NCBI RefSeq assembly: GCF_001552355.1 | Contig: NZ_BCRA01000009.1 | Location: 1 to 38,866 of the forward strand | Direction: 5' to 3' | Length of the DNA: 38,866 nucleotides | From: Microbacterium resistens NBRC 103078 | GTDB lineage: Bacteria; Actinomycetota; Actinomycetes; Actinomycetales; Microbacteriaceae | Part shown: positions 1 through 8,151 of the stretch, piece after piece | Layout: each line of letters starts with the position of its first letter | Numbering within the stretch: the stretch's first letter is position 1 | Program-made: the position numbers and the translations under genes | The notes under the pieces: model-generated | Seen by the model: only the letters and a program-made list of their open reading frames with translations | Databases searched by the model: none | What the model was told of the DNA's origin: nothing

Positions 1-1
1 A

Positions 2-37
2 CGCGCGTCCGAGCCCGACGCCGCCGCCGTCCGGTGA
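2..37 (+). CDS. 3' end of an upstream gene (partial)
   Basis: An open frame enters from outside the window and ends at TGA 35-37, about 50 bases before the next start. Only about 11 codons are visible, so the product cannot be named. In actinobacteria a sulfatase gene often precedes a formylglycine-generating enzyme, which would fit, but nothing visible proves it. Confidence 0.3.
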   Translation, partial: RASEPDAAAVR

Positions 38-86
38 CCGCGGCCGTTCCCCCGACCGGGCCCTCGGGCGCCGATACGATGGGCGG

Positions 87-1088
87 ATGACCCGTACCCC
101 GAACGCCGCCGCCGACCCGGGATGCGGATGCGGGTGCGGGACGCCCGGCCGCTCCTCGTTCCTCAGCCTGAGCACGACCGCCGCCGCTCCGGCGCCCGCC
201 CCGGCGTCCGGACGTCACACGATCCCCCAGGCGCGGATCCCGTCCGGGTCGTTCACCATGGGAGACTCGTCCGGGGACGAGAACCCCGCCGACGGCGAGA
301 CCCCGCGGCACCGCGTCGCCGTCACCGGGTTCGACATCGATGAGACGAGCGTCACCAACGCGGCGTTCGCGCGATTCGTCGCGGACACCGGCTACCGGAC
401 CGAGGCCGAGACCTTCGGGTTCTCGGCTGTGTTCCACCTCGCCCTCGCCGCCGAGCCGTCGGACGTGATGGGTCCGGCCGGCGGGACGCCGTGGTGGCTG
501 GGGGTGCGGGGCGCGGACTGGGCGCACCCGGGCGGCCGGCTCTCGGACATCGAGGGCATGGAGGAGCACCCGGTGACCCACGTGAGCTGGAACGACGCCC
601 AGGCATACTGCGCCTGGGCCGGACGCCGCCTGCCCACCGAGGCCGAGTGGGAGTACGCCTCGCGCGGCGGCCTCGACGGCGCCAAGTACCCCTGGGGCGA
701 CGACGAGGTCGACGAGGGAGGATGGCGCGCGAACATCTGGCAGGGCGTCTTCCCGCGGATCAACACGGCCGAGGACGGCTACCTGACCACGGCGCCCGTG
801 CGGACGTTCGCCCCGAACGGATACGGCCTGTGGCAGACCGTCGGCAACGTCTGGGAATGGTGCGCCGACGGGTTCGATCCGCGAGCCTACCGCCGCGGCG
901 ACGCCGTCGATCCCGTCGGACCGCTCACGGCGGGCTCCCGCGTGCTCCGCGGCGGCAGCTACCTCTGCCACATCTCCTACTGCAACCGCTACCGCAACTC
1001 GGCACGGTCGTCGAACACGCCCGACTCCTCCATGGGCAACGCCGGGTTCCGCACCGTCTCCCTGCGTGCCGAGGAGGCCGCCGAATGA
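87..1088 (+). CDS. formylglycine-generating enzyme (sulfatase-activating)
   Basis: This 333-residue protein belongs to the FGE/SUMF1 family. Members oxidise a cysteine in the CxPxR motif of type I sulfatases to the catalytic formylglycine, using O2 and Cu(I) in the characterised aerobic enzymes. The FGE fold starts near residue 50 (PSGSFTMGD) and runs to the end. Recognisable parts are HVSWNDAQAYC, RLPTEAEWEYA, GNVWEWC and the C-terminal GGSYLCHISYCNRYRNSARS. The two active-site cysteines, C294 and C299, keep the five-residue spacing of the Streptomyces and human enzymes, so this is a true FGE rather than a cysteine-free EgtB/PvdO relative. The N-terminal 45 residues are extra, low in complexity, and carry C-G-C-G-C near residues 13-17. 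The ATG at 87 follows GGGCGG. The gene overlaps the next by ATGA. No sulfatase is visible in the window. Confidence 0.92.
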   Translation: MTRTPNAAADPGCGCGCGTPGRSSFLSLSTTAAAPAPAPASGRHTIPQARIPSGSFTMGDSSGDENPADGETPRHRVAVTGFDIDETSVTNAAFARFVADTGYRTEAETFGFSAVFHLALAAEPSDVMGPAGGTPWWLGVRGADWAHPGGRLSDIEGMEEHPVTHVSWNDAQAYCAWAGRRLPTEAEWEYASRGGLDGAKYPWGDDEVDEGGWRANIWQGVFPRINTAEDGYLTTAPVRTFAPNGYGLWQTVGNVWEWCADGFDPRAYRRGDAVDPVGPLTAGSRVLRGGSYLCHISYCNRYRNSARSSNTPDSSMGNAGFRTVSLRAEEAAE

Positions 1089-1444
1089 CGACCCGACGCT
1101 TCCCCTCCCGCGTCTACCGCGACGGCGAGGAGCCGGACCCGCGGTTCAGCCTCGCCAACGAACGGACGTTCCTGGCCTGGCTGCGCACGGCCCTCGCCAT
1201 GTACGCCGCCGCGTTCGCCCTCGAAGCCCTCTCCCTCCCGGAAGCGGCCGGATGGCGCATCGCGGCTGCGGCCGTCTTCCTGGTGCTCGGCACTCTGGCA
1301 GCCCTGCAGGCCTGGTTCGGGTGGATGGCGACCGAGAAGGCCATGCGCCGCAACGCGCCGCTGCCGGGGCTGCCGATCGGGGCGATCCTCGTGGTCGGAG
1401 TGATCCTCGCCGTCGCGCTGATCGCCATCGGCCTGTTCCTGTGA
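1085..1444 (+). CDS. DUF202 (YidH-like) membrane protein 1
   Basis: A 119-residue small membrane protein of the DUF202 family, whose function is unknown. The N-terminus carries the family signature DPRFSLANERTFLAWLRTALAM at about residues 18-40. Three hydrophobic segments follow, at about 38-55, 58-78 and 95-117. The ATG at 1085 overlaps the stop of the FGE gene (ATGA), and its own stop overlaps the GTG of the next gene, so the three genes should be translated together. DUF202 proteins commonly occur as adjacent pairs, as here. Membrane placement is inferred from hydrophobicity. Confidence 0.87.
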   Translation: MTTRRFPSRVYRDGEEPDPRFSLANERTFLAWLRTALAMYAAAFALEALSLPEAAGWRIAAAAVFLVLGTLAALQAWFGWMATEKAMRRNAPLPGLPIGAILVVGVILAVALIAIGLFL

Positions 1445-1786
1445 CCGCCGAGCCGGCTCCCGGCCTGTACGACCCGGGTCTCCAGCCCGAGCGGACCCTG
1501 CTCGCCTGGCGACGGACCTGCCTGGCCTTCGCGGTGGGGAGCCTCGTGGCGATGCGGTTCTCCGCGGAGGCGCTGGGACTCGTCGCGGTCCTCATCGGTC
1601 TCGCCGGCTCCGGGCTCGCGGTGGCGGCCTACTTCGCCGCGACGGTCGGGTACCCGGCGGGCCAACGCCGCGTTGTCGCGAGGCGGGACGCTGACCCACT
1701 CCGCCTGGCCCATGGCGCTCGCCACGGCGGCGGCACTCGCCCTGGGCGGCGCGGGGGTCGCGCTGCTGATCGCGGATGTCCTCTGA
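1441..1786 (+). pseudogene. DUF202 membrane protein 2, frameshifted
   Basis: A second DUF202 protein starts at GTG 1441, overlapping the previous stop. It reads DPGLQPERTLLAWRRTCLAF and two hydrophobic segments up to about residue 70. After TAC 1651-1653 the frame changes. One extra C in the CCC run 1653-1655 moves the expected continuation (RRANAALSRGGTLTHSAWP, then a last membrane segment ending ALLIADVL and TGA 1784-1786) into another frame. Read literally, the first frame runs on as arginine-rich nonsense past 1821 into the lrp gene. Repairing one base gives a normal family length of about 114 residues. It may be a real mutation or a base-call error in a GC-rich run; both are possible. 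Confidence 0.75.
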
Positions 1787-1820
1787 TCCCTGCCCCGCCC
1801 CCGGCTCCTATCATGGCGCT

Positions 1821-2261
1821 ATGGACGAGCTCGATCGCCGCATCCTCGCGGTCCTCGCCGAGGACGGCCGTATCAGCAACGCCGAGCTCGCCGCACGGGT
1901 CGGGCTGACGCCGTCGCCGTGCCTGCGCCGCGTGCGCCGCCTCGAGGAGTCCGGCGTGATCCAGGGGTACCGGGCCGTCATCGAGCCGGCCGCGATCGGC
2001 CGCTCGCTCCGGGTCTTCGCCGGCGTCCGGCTCACCCGCCACGCCCGCGCCGACGTCGCCGCGTTCGAGGCCGCCGTCGCCGCCCTCCCCGAGATCGCCC
2101 ATGCGCACCACGTCACCGGCAACTACGACTATCTCCTCGACATCGAGGTTCCCGACCTCGCCGCATACGAGCGGTTCCACTCCCAGCGGCTGGCGTCGCT
2201 GCCCGCCGTGGGAGCGGTCAACAGCTACGTCACGATGAAGACGCTGTCGTCGCGCCCCTGA
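1821..2261 (+). CDS. Lrp/AsnC family transcriptional regulator
   Basis: A 146-residue regulator with the standard Lrp layout. The N-terminal winged helix-turn-helix is at residues 1-60 (MDELDRRILAVLAEDGRIS, then LAARVGLTPSPCLRRVRRLEESGVI). The C-terminal RAM ligand-binding domain is at about 65-140 (HVTGNYDYLLDIEVPDL). Family members form octamers and respond to amino acids. The ATG at 1821 is preferred over an upstream in-frame ATG because the MDELDRRIL start is canonical. It lies 168 bases upstream of, and parallel to, a Cys/Met-metabolism PLP enzyme, so that enzyme is its likely target; in pseudomonads an Lrp protein (MdeR) controls methionine gamma-lyase in the same way. Confidence 0.9.
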   Translation: MDELDRRILAVLAEDGRISNAELAARVGLTPSPCLRRVRRLEESGVIQGYRAVIEPAAIGRSLRVFAGVRLTRHARADVAAFEAAVAALPEIAHAHHVTGNYDYLLDIEVPDLAAYERFHSQRLASLPAVGAVNSYVTMKTLSSRP

Positions 2262-2429
2262 TCCCGCCACGACATCGACGCGGGGCGGATCCTTGCGCGG
2301 CCGAGCATCGTCTCCGTCGCCGGAGACCCTCCGCACGCATGGTCCTGCCGTTCTCCCTTCCGCCGCTTGGCCCCGCGTGACCCTCTGGCTCACCCTGAGG
2401 GAACGTCCGACCGACAGAGGGAGCCGACC

Positions 2430-3605
2430 GTGAGCACCACCAGCACCGCCGCCGTGCACGCCGACAAGCCGCTGGCACCGGGACCGTCGGTGGCACGACC
2501 GATCTACCAGACGTCGACGTTCTGGGCGGATTCCGCCGAGGAGTTCGCGGCCGCGGCCACGACCCCGCGCGGACACGACTTCTACACCCGGTACGGCAAC
2601 CCGAACCACGCGCAGGTCGCCGCGGTCGTCGCCGAGTTCGAGGGCACCGAGGCCGCCATGGTGACGGCGTCCGGGATGGCGGCTCTCACGACGGCGGTGC
2701 TCGCCCTCGTCTCGGCCGGCGACCACGTCATCGGCCAGCGCTCGACCTACGGGGGCACCGCCTCGGTCCTGATGAACCTCCTCCCCCGCTTCGGCGTCGA
2801 GGTCAGCCAGGTGGACCAGACCGACACCGCGGCGTTCGCCCGGGCGATGACGCCGCGCACCCGCCTGGTCCTGGTGGAGACGCCGAGCAACCCGCTGCTG
2901 CAGATCACGGACCTGCGCGCGGTCTCCGACATCGCGCACGCGCACGGCGCGCTCGTCCTCGCGGACAACACCTTCGCCACTCCCGTCAACCAGCGCCCGA
3001 CCGAACACGGCGCGGACGTCGTGTGGCACAGCGCCACGAAGTACCTCGGCGGGCATTCGGACGTGTCCGCCGGGGTCCTCGCCGGGCGCGCGGAGATCCT
3101 GGACCGGATCTGGGACGTCGGCGTCCTGACCGGCGCGACGCTGGGCCCGTTCGACGCCTGGCTGCTGCTGCGCGGCATGCGCACACTGCCCCTGCGGATG
3201 CCGCGGCACAACGCGAACGGCCTCGCCCTCGCCGAAGCGCTGCATGATCACCCTGCCGTCTCCCGGGTCCACTACCCGGGGGTGCCGACGCACCCGCAGC
3301 ACGCCCTCGCCTCCGCGCAGATGTCCGGATTCGGCGGGGTGCTCGGCGTCGAGTTCGCGGGCGGCTACGCCCCGGCGGACGCGTTCCTGTCCCGGCTGCG
3401 GTACTTCCGGCGCGCGGCGAGCCTCGGCGGCACCGAGTCCCTCGCCGTCCACCCCGCCTCCATGTGGCGCGGCATGATCGACGACGCGCAGATCGCCGCC
3501 TCCGGCGTGCCCCTCGGCCTGGTCCGGCTGGCCGCCGGCATCGAGGAGAGTGACGACCTCGTGCGGGACGTCCTCGCCGCCGCGGAGGCGGTGCACGCCG
3601 GATAG
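2430..3605 (+). CDS. Cys/Met metabolism PLP-dependent enzyme (gamma-lyase type)
   Basis: A 391-residue fold-type I PLP enzyme of the transsulfuration family (cystathionine gamma-synthase/lyase, methionine gamma-lyase, O-acetylhomoserine sulfhydrylase). The PLP lysine is K204 in HSATKYLGGHSD. RYGNPN at about 54-59 contributes phosphate contacts from the neighbouring subunit, and SGMAA at 81-85 lies at the cofactor. The active-site loop reads STYGGT, with glycine at 109 where methionine gamma-lyases of the Pseudomonas type carry cysteine. Methionine gamma-lyase is therefore not proven, and a cystathionine/homocysteine-directed lyase is equally possible. Start GTG 2430 is chosen for AGAGGGAG just upstream; an in-frame ATG 2367 lies too early. 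The Lrp gene upstream suggests amino-acid control. Confidence 0.85.
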   Translation: MSTTSTAAVHADKPLAPGPSVARPIYQTSTFWADSAEEFAAAATTPRGHDFYTRYGNPNHAQVAAVVAEFEGTEAAMVTASGMAALTTAVLALVSAGDHVIGQRSTYGGTASVLMNLLPRFGVEVSQVDQTDTAAFARAMTPRTRLVLVETPSNPLLQITDLRAVSDIAHAHGALVLADNTFATPVNQRPTEHGADVVWHSATKYLGGHSDVSAGVLAGRAEILDRIWDVGVLTGATLGPFDAWLLLRGMRTLPLRMPRHNANGLALAEALHDHPAVSRVHYPGVPTHPQHALASAQMSGFGGVLGVEFAGGYAPADAFLSRLRYFRRAASLGGTESLAVHPASMWRGMIDDAQIAASGVPLGLVRLAAGIEESDDLVRDVLAAAEAVHAG

Positions 3606-3616
3606 GCGCGCCGACG

Positions 3617-3659
3617 TCCCCCTGCGGGGTATCCTCGGTTCTATACCCCCCTGGGGTAT
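3617..3659 (+). promoter_or_regulatory. tandem CsoR-like operators upstream of the stress-protein gene
   Basis: Two palindromes with centres 27 bases apart. 3644-3658 reads TACCC-CCCTG-GGGTA, with flanking A and T extending the dyad. 3617-3631 reads TCCCC-CTGCG-GGGTA, one base off the same pattern. The arms and five-base spacer equal those at 4216-4230 and 9342-9356. GC-centred dyads with TA ends are typical of copper-sensing CsoR repressors. The regulator assignment is inference. Confidence 0.65.
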
Positions 3660-3702
3660 TCGGACGCGCGAGCGACCGACCATTCGACCGAAGGAGAACC
3701 CC

Positions 3703-4188
3703 ATGTCCACCCAGAAGCTGTTGATCGCCTTCGACGGCTCCCCCAACGCGCAGAGCGCGATCGACGCCGCCGCCGACCTCTTCCCCGGCTCGGAGGCGAT
3801 CGTCTTCTACGCCCGCCAGCCCGTGGAGGCCTTCGCCGCCCACCTGCAGGGCCACCCCCTGATCGAGGAGCTGAAGGGGCTCGACGCCGCCGCCCTCGAC
3901 TCCTCGGAGCAGGTCGCGACCGAAGGAGCGCGGCGCGCACGCGATCGGGGCCTGGACGCGACCCCCATGGTGGCCTCCTCCCTCTCGACGGCCTCCGAGG
4001 CCATCATCGACGCCGCCGAGGAGCACGGCGCGACCCTCATCGTGCTCGGCTCCCGGGGCCTGCGCGGCGTCACGGCCACCCTCCTCGGAAGCACCTCGAC
4101 CAACGTCCTGCACCATGCGACACGGCCGACACTGGTGATTCCGTCGGACGCGGTGGCCGCTGCCCGGCGAGAGTCCCGCCGGGCCTGA
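3703..4188 (+). CDS. universal stress protein, single UspA domain
   Basis: A 161-residue single-domain UspA protein. The first strand LLIAFDGSPNAQSA carries the nucleotide-contacting Asp. The C-terminal ATP-binding loop has the G-2x-G-9x-G(S/T) pattern in GSRGLRGVTATLLGSTSTN (about 126-144), followed by the typical RPTLVIP strand. ATG 3703 is preceded by GAAGGAG. The gene sits between the PLP enzyme and the copper genes, with CsoR-like dyads directly upstream, so it probably belongs to the copper response. That would be an unusual but sensible place for an ATP-binding stress protein. Function beyond the family is unknown. Confidence 0.9.
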   Translation: MSTQKLLIAFDGSPNAQSAIDAAADLFPGSEAIVFYARQPVEAFAAHLQGHPLIEELKGLDAAALDSSEQVATEGARRARDRGLDATPMVASSLSTASEAIIDAAEEHGATLIVLGSRGLRGVTATLLGSTSTNVLHHATRPTLVIPSDAVAAARRESRRA

Positions 4189-4214
4189 CCGCACGCGCAC
4201 CGGGATTCTCCGGA

Positions 4215-4267
4215 ATACCCCTCCCGGGTATAGTGTTGTCAGCGAGGAACGTACCCGCACGGGGTAC
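4215..4267 (+). promoter_or_regulatory. copZ-copA promoter with two CsoR-like dyads
   Basis: The dyad TACCC-CTCCC-GGGTA at 4216-4230 runs into TATAGT (4229-4234), a good minus-10 element, so a bound repressor would block RNA polymerase. A second dyad, TACCC-GCACG-GGGTA at 4252-4266 with flanking G and C pairing, lies in the expected 5' leader. The two centres are 36 bases apart. The next gene begins at 4286 after AGAAGGAGA. Confidence 0.7.
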
Positions 4268-4285
4268 CGGCAGAAGGAGATTCCG

Positions 4286-4498
4286 ATGACGTCGACCGAG
4301 TACCAGGTGACCGGCATGACCTGCGGCCACTGCGAGCTGTCGATCCGTGAAGAGGTCGGCGAGATCGCCGGTGTCGAGGACATCCAGGTCAGCGCGCAGA
4401 CGGGCCGCCTCGTGGTCACCTCCGCGGAGGAGATCGACGACGCACAGATCCTCGCCGCCGTCGCGGACGCCGGCTACTCGGCGGTGCGCTCGTCATGA
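4286..4498 (+). CDS. copZ: CopZ-like copper chaperone (HMA domain)
   Basis: A 70-residue heavy-metal-associated domain with the metal site GMTCGHC (C13 and C16) and the beta-alpha-beta-beta-alpha-beta size and layout of CopZ/Atx1. Such proteins carry Cu(I) in the cytoplasm and hand it to CopA or to a CsoR repressor. The start follows AGAAGGAGA at the expected distance. It overlaps the following gene by four bases (ATGA) and lies 1.2 kb upstream of a CopA ATPase, which supports copper rather than another soft metal. Its own promoter carries two CsoR-like dyads. Confidence 0.92.
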   Translation: MTSTEYQVTGMTCGHCELSIREEVGEIAGVEDIQVSAQTGRLVVTSAEEIDDAQILAAVADAGYSAVRSS

Positions 4499-5442
4499 GG
4501 GCCGGAGCACGACTGGCGCTCTACGGCGCAGGAGTGGCGGCGGCGTTCGGTGCAGCCTTCGGGCTCGCCGGCGTCGTCGTGCCGGACTCCGCCGTCGCCG
4601 CCTGGGAGAAGGGCGCCTCCGACGCCCACGTCACGGCGTCCGACGCCGCACACGGCGAGGGCGACGCGACCGCCGGGCACCTGCCCGGCGGTCTGTCCGC
4701 GGAGCAGGGCGGGCTGCTGCTCTCCCCGATCGAGGCTCCCGCCGCGCCCGGCGAGGACGGCGTCCTGAGCTTCCGGGTCCTCGACCCGGACGGACAGCCG
4801 GTGACCGACTACACGACGGAGCACGACAAGGATCTGCACCTGATGGTCGTGCGCACGGATGGCCAGGGCTTCCGCCACGTCCACCCCGCGCTCGACGACA
4901 CCGGGACCTGGTCCCTGCCGTGGGCCTGGGAGCAGGCGGGCGCCTACCGCGTGTACGCCGACTTCACCCCCGCGGACGCGGAGGACCCGGTGACCCTGTC
5001 GCGCACCGTCACCGTCGGCGGCGACGTCGTCCCCGTCGAGACGTCTCCACAGCGGACGGACGAGGTCGACGGGTACACCGCGACCCTGACCGGGGAGCTG
5101 ACCGCGGGAACGCCGGGCGATCTCTCGATCGAGATCACCCGCGACGGGGAGCCGGTGACGACGCTCGAACCGTACCTCGGCGCCTTCGGCCACCTGGTCG
5201 CGCTGCGGGAGGGCGACCTCGCCTTCCTGCACGTGCACCCGGAGGGCCAGGAGCCCGACGCCGGGCAGAGCGGCGGGCCCGAGATCCGCTTCGCCGCCAC
5301 GGCGCCCACTGCGGGCCGCTACCTGCTGTACCTCGATTTCCAGATCGACGGACAGGTCCGCACCGCCGAGTTCGTCCTCGATGCCCCGCACGCGGACGCC
5401 GACTCGGCAGAACACGACGATTCGCCGTCCGAGGGCCACTGA
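4495..5442 (+). CDS. exported/anchored copper-operon protein with duplicated HxHP repeat
   Basis: A 315-residue protein I cannot assign to a characterised family. Residues 7-30 form one hydrophobic segment (signal peptide or anchor), followed by a His/Asp-rich linker at 40-65. Two similar beta-rich modules come next. The first has H115 and H128-V-H130-P and ends AGAYRVYADF. The second has H233 and H246-V-H248-P and ends AGRYLLYLDF. The 13-residue distance from the first His to the HVHP motif is identical in both, showing internal duplication. The acidic tail contains further histidines and ends in His. The gene lies between copZ and copA, overlapping copZ by four bases. A role in binding or trafficking copper outside the membrane is inferred from the histidines and the operon only. 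Confidence 0.8.
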   Translation: MRAGARLALYGAGVAAAFGAAFGLAGVVVPDSAVAAWEKGASDAHVTASDAAHGEGDATAGHLPGGLSAEQGGLLLSPIEAPAAPGEDGVLSFRVLDPDGQPVTDYTTEHDKDLHLMVVRTDGQGFRHVHPALDDTGTWSLPWAWEQAGAYRVYADFTPADAEDPVTLSRTVTVGGDVVPVETSPQRTDEVDGYTATLTGELTAGTPGDLSIEITRDGEPVTTLEPYLGAFGHLVALREGDLAFLHVHPEGQEPDAGQSGGPEIRFAATAPTAGRYLLYLDFQIDGQVRTAEFVLDAPHADADSAEHDDSPSEGH

Positions 5443-5478
5443 CCCCTGGTCGGCCACGGAGAACGGAGAAGGAAGAGG

Positions 5479-7746
5479 ATGAGCACATCAGCGCCCCCCG
5501 CGGGCGGAACCGGCATCGAACTCACGATCGGCGGGATGACCTGCGCCTCCTGCGCGAATCGCATCGAGCGCAAGCTCAACAAGCTCGACGGCGTCACCGC
5601 GGCCGTGAACTACGCCACGGAGAAGGCGAAGGTGACCGTCCCCGACGGGTACGACCCCGCCCTGCTGATCGCCGAGGTGGAGAAGACCGGATACACCGCG
5701 GCGCTTCCCGCGCCGAAGGCCTCCGGCTCGTCCGCCCCGGCGGACGGCGGAGAGGACGACGCCGATCCCGAGCTCACCGCGCTGCGGCACCGGCTCATCG
5801 GGTCCATCGTGCTGACCGTGCCGGTCATCGCGATGGCGATGATCCCGGCGCTGCAGTTCACGTACTGGCAGTGGGCGTCCCTCGCCCTCGCGGCGCCCGT
5901 GATCGTCTGGGCCGCGTGGCCGTTCCACAGGGCCGCGTGGACGAACCTGCGTCACGGCACCGCGACGATGGACACGCTCATCTCGATGGGCACCTCCGTC
6001 GCCCTGCTCTGGTCGCTGTACGCGCTGTTCTTCGGCACCGCGGGCACGCCGGGGATGACACACCCGTTCGAGCTCACGATCGCGCCGTCGGACGGCGCGG
6101 CCAACATCTACCTGGAGGTCGGCGCCGGGGTGACGATGTTCATCCTGGCCGGGCGCTACTTCGAGAAGCGCTCCAAGCGCCAGGCCGGCGCTGCCCTCCG
6201 CGCGCTGCTGGAGCTCGGCGCGAAGGAGGTGGCCGTCCTCCGCGGCGGCGCCGAGGTCCGCATCCCGATCGAGGAACTGCAGGCGGGCGACGAGTTCGTC
6301 GTCCGCCCCGGTGAGAAGATCGCGACCGATGGCGTCGTCGTCTCCGGCACGTCCGCGGTCGACGCGTCCATGCTGACCGGCGAGTCGGTGCCGGTCGAGG
6401 TCGGCGAGGGCGACACGGTCGCCGGGGCGACGGTGAACGCGGGCGGACGCCTCGTGGTCCGCGCCACCCGCGTAGGCGCGGACACCCAGCTCGCCCAGAT
6501 GGCGAAGCTGGTGGAGGACGCCCAGACGGGCAAGGCCGAGGTCCAGCGCCTGGCCGACCGGATCTCCGGCGTCTTCGTCCCCATCGTGATCGTCATCGCG
6601 TTCGTGGCCCTCGGCGCCTGGCTCGGCGCCGGGTTCCCCGTCGCCGCCGCCTTCACGGCCGCCGTCGCGGTCCTCGTCATCGCGTGCCCGTGCGCGCTGG
6701 GCCTGGCGACGCCGACCGCACTGCTGGTCGGGACCGGCCGGGGCGCGCAGATGGGGATCCTGATCAAGGGGCCGGAGGTCCTCGAATCCACCCGCCGCGT
6801 CGACACGGTCGTGCTCGACAAGACCGGCACGGTGACCACCGGCAAGATGACGCTCGTCGACGTGGTGACCGAGCCGGGCGTGGACCGGGCGCAGCTGCTG
6901 CGTCTGGCCGGAGCCCTCGAGGACGCCTCCGAGCACCCGATCGCCCAGGCGATCGCCAAGGCGGCCACCCAGGAGGTCGGATCGCTCCCGGTTCCCGAGG
7001 ACTTCGCCAACATCGAGGGCAAGGGCGTCCAGGGCATCGTGGAGGGCACGTCCGTCGTCGTCGGGCGGGAGTCCCTGCTCGCCGACTGGTCGCTCCACCT
7101 CTCCCGGGAGGTGGCGTCCGCCAAGGCACGCGCCGAGGAGGAGGGCAAGACCGTGGTCGCGATCGGATGGGACGGCGCCGCCCGCGGCGTTCTGGTCGTC
7201 GCTGACACGGTGAAGCCGACCAGCGCCGACGCGATCGCTCAGCTCAAGGAGATCGGGCTCACCCCGGTGCTCCTGACCGGCGACAACGAGGCGGTCGCGC
7301 ACCGCATCGCGGCCGAGGTCGGGATCGAGCACGTGTACGCCGAGGTGCTTCCGCAGGACAAGGTCGACGTCGTCACCCGGCTTCAGCAGGAGGGCAAGGT
7401 GGTCGCGATGGTCGGCGACGGCGTCAACGACGCCCCGGCGCTCGCCCAGGCCGACCTGGGCCTGGCGATGGGCACGGGCACCGATGTCGCGATCGAGGCG
7501 TCCGACATCACGCTGGTCCGCGGAGACCTGCGCAGCGCCGTGGACGCCATCCGGTTGTCGCGGAAGACGCTGAGCACTATCAAGACGAACCTGTTCTGGG
7601 CGTTCGCCTACAACGTCGCGGCGATCCCGATCGCGGCCCTCGGCATGCTCAATCCGATGCTCGCAGGAGCGGCGATGGCGTTCTCGAGCGTCTTCGTCGT
7701 CGGCAACAGCCTGCGCCTGCGCGGATTCCGCAGCGTCGCGCAGTGA
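5479..7746 (+). CDS. copA: copper-exporting P1B-type ATPase
   Basis: A 755-residue P1B-ATPase that exports Cu(I) across the membrane using ATP. It has one N-terminal metal domain with GGMTCASC (C22, C25). The membrane domain carries the transport motif CPC at 403-405. The actuator motif is TGES near 293, the phosphorylated Asp is D447 in DKTGT, and the HP (SEHPIAQA) and hinge ([14 protein letters not shown]) motifs of the ATP domain follow. Length and CPC type match bacterial CopA. ATG 5479 is preceded by AAGGAAGAGG. It is the core of the operon with CopZ, the HxHP protein and the YHS protein downstream. Confidence 0.96.
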   Translation: MSTSAPPAGGTGIELTIGGMTCASCANRIERKLNKLDGVTAAVNYATEKAKVTVPDGYDPALLIAEVEKTGYTAALPAPKASGSSAPADGGEDDADPELTALRHRLIGSIVLTVPVIAMAMIPALQFTYWQWASLALAAPVIVWAAWPFHRAAWTNLRHGTATMDTLISMGTSVALLWSLYALFFGTAGTPGMTHPFELTIAPSDGAANIYLEVGAGVTMFILAGRYFEKRSKRQAGAALRALLELGAKEVAVLRGGAEVRIPIEELQAGDEFVVRPGEKIATDGVVVSGTSAVDASMLTGESVPVEVGEGDTVAGATVNAGGRLVVRATRVGADTQLAQMAKLVEDAQTGKAEVQRLADRISGVFVPIVIVIAFVALGAWLGAGFPVAAAFTAAVAVLVIACPCALGLATPTALLVGTGRGAQMGILIKGPEVLESTRRVDTVVLDKTGTVTTGKMTLVDVVTEPGVDRAQLLRLAGALEDASEHPIAQAIAKAATQEVGSLPVPEDFANIEGKGVQGIVEGTSVVVGRESLLADWSLHLSREVASAKARAEEEGKTVVAIGWDGAARGVLVVADTVKPTSADAIAQLKEIGLTPVLLTGDNEAVAHRIAAEVGIEHVYAEVLPQDKVDVVTRLQQEGKVVAMVGDGVNDAPALAQADLGLAMGTGTDVAIEASDITLVRGDLRSAVDAIRLSRKTLSTIKTNLFWAFAYNVAAIPIAALGMLNPMLAGAAMAFSSVFVVGNSLRLRGFRSVAQ

Positions 7747-7792
7747 CGCCGCGGATCCACCCACCCCTGGAAGAACACGAAAGGAACCCCCG

Positions 7793-8050
7793 ATGACCGA
7801 AGACCTCCAGCCGACGTCGAGCTGTTGCAGCACCGGAGCCGGCGGCGCCGCGCGCGTCGAGCTCCTCAGCGCACCGGCCGACGACATGACGACCTGCCCG
7901 GTGATGGTCGGCAACCCTGTCAGCAAGAAGGCCGCGGAGGCGGCAGGGCTGTTCCGCGACTACGAAGGCGAGCGGTACTACTTCTGCTGCGCCGGGTGCG
8001 GCCCGGCCTTCGATTCGGCCCCGGCCACCTACGCGGCCAACATGGCCTGA
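7793..8050 (+). CDS. YHS-domain protein, cysteine-rich
   Basis: An 85-residue protein with two cysteine clusters. One is the N-terminal SSCCSTG near residues 9-15. The other is a YHS-type metal domain from about residue 38 (TCPVMVGNPVSKKAAEA, then RDYEGERYYFCCAGCGPAFD). YHS domains occur in copper and other heavy-metal proteins, often attached to CopA. Here it is a separate small gene 46 bases downstream of copA, preceded by GAAAGG. A strong hairpin terminator follows at once, so it probably closes the copper operon. The metal bound is not shown by the sequence. Confidence 0.85.
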   Translation: MTEDLQPTSSCCSTGAGGAARVELLSAPADDMTTCPVMVGNPVSKKAAEAAGLFRDYEGERYYFCCAGCGPAFDSAPATYAANMA

Positions 8051-8058
8051 GCACGCAC

Positions 8059-8104
8059 GGCAGGGGGCGAGGCCGCGGGAGACACCGCGCCTCGCCCCCC
8101 TGCC
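8059..8104 (+). terminator. strong hairpin terminator after the copper operon
   Basis: The left arm GGCAGGGGGCGAGGC (8059-8073) pairs with the right arm ending CCCCCCTGCC (8095-8104). An inner CGCGG/CCGCG pairing surrounds a short loop. TTTGT follows. One unpaired C on the 3' side slightly interrupts the stem. Confidence 0.75.
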
Positions 8105-8151
8105 TTTGTCGTCCCCTCACCCTTTCCGGTCATCCACACCTGGGAGAACCC

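Noticed and set aside
2430..3605. Naming the PLP enzyme methionine gamma-lyase
   Set aside because: The Lrp neighbour fits, but the active-site loop has glycine where methionine gamma-lyases of the Pseudomonas type have cysteine, so the specific name is not supported.
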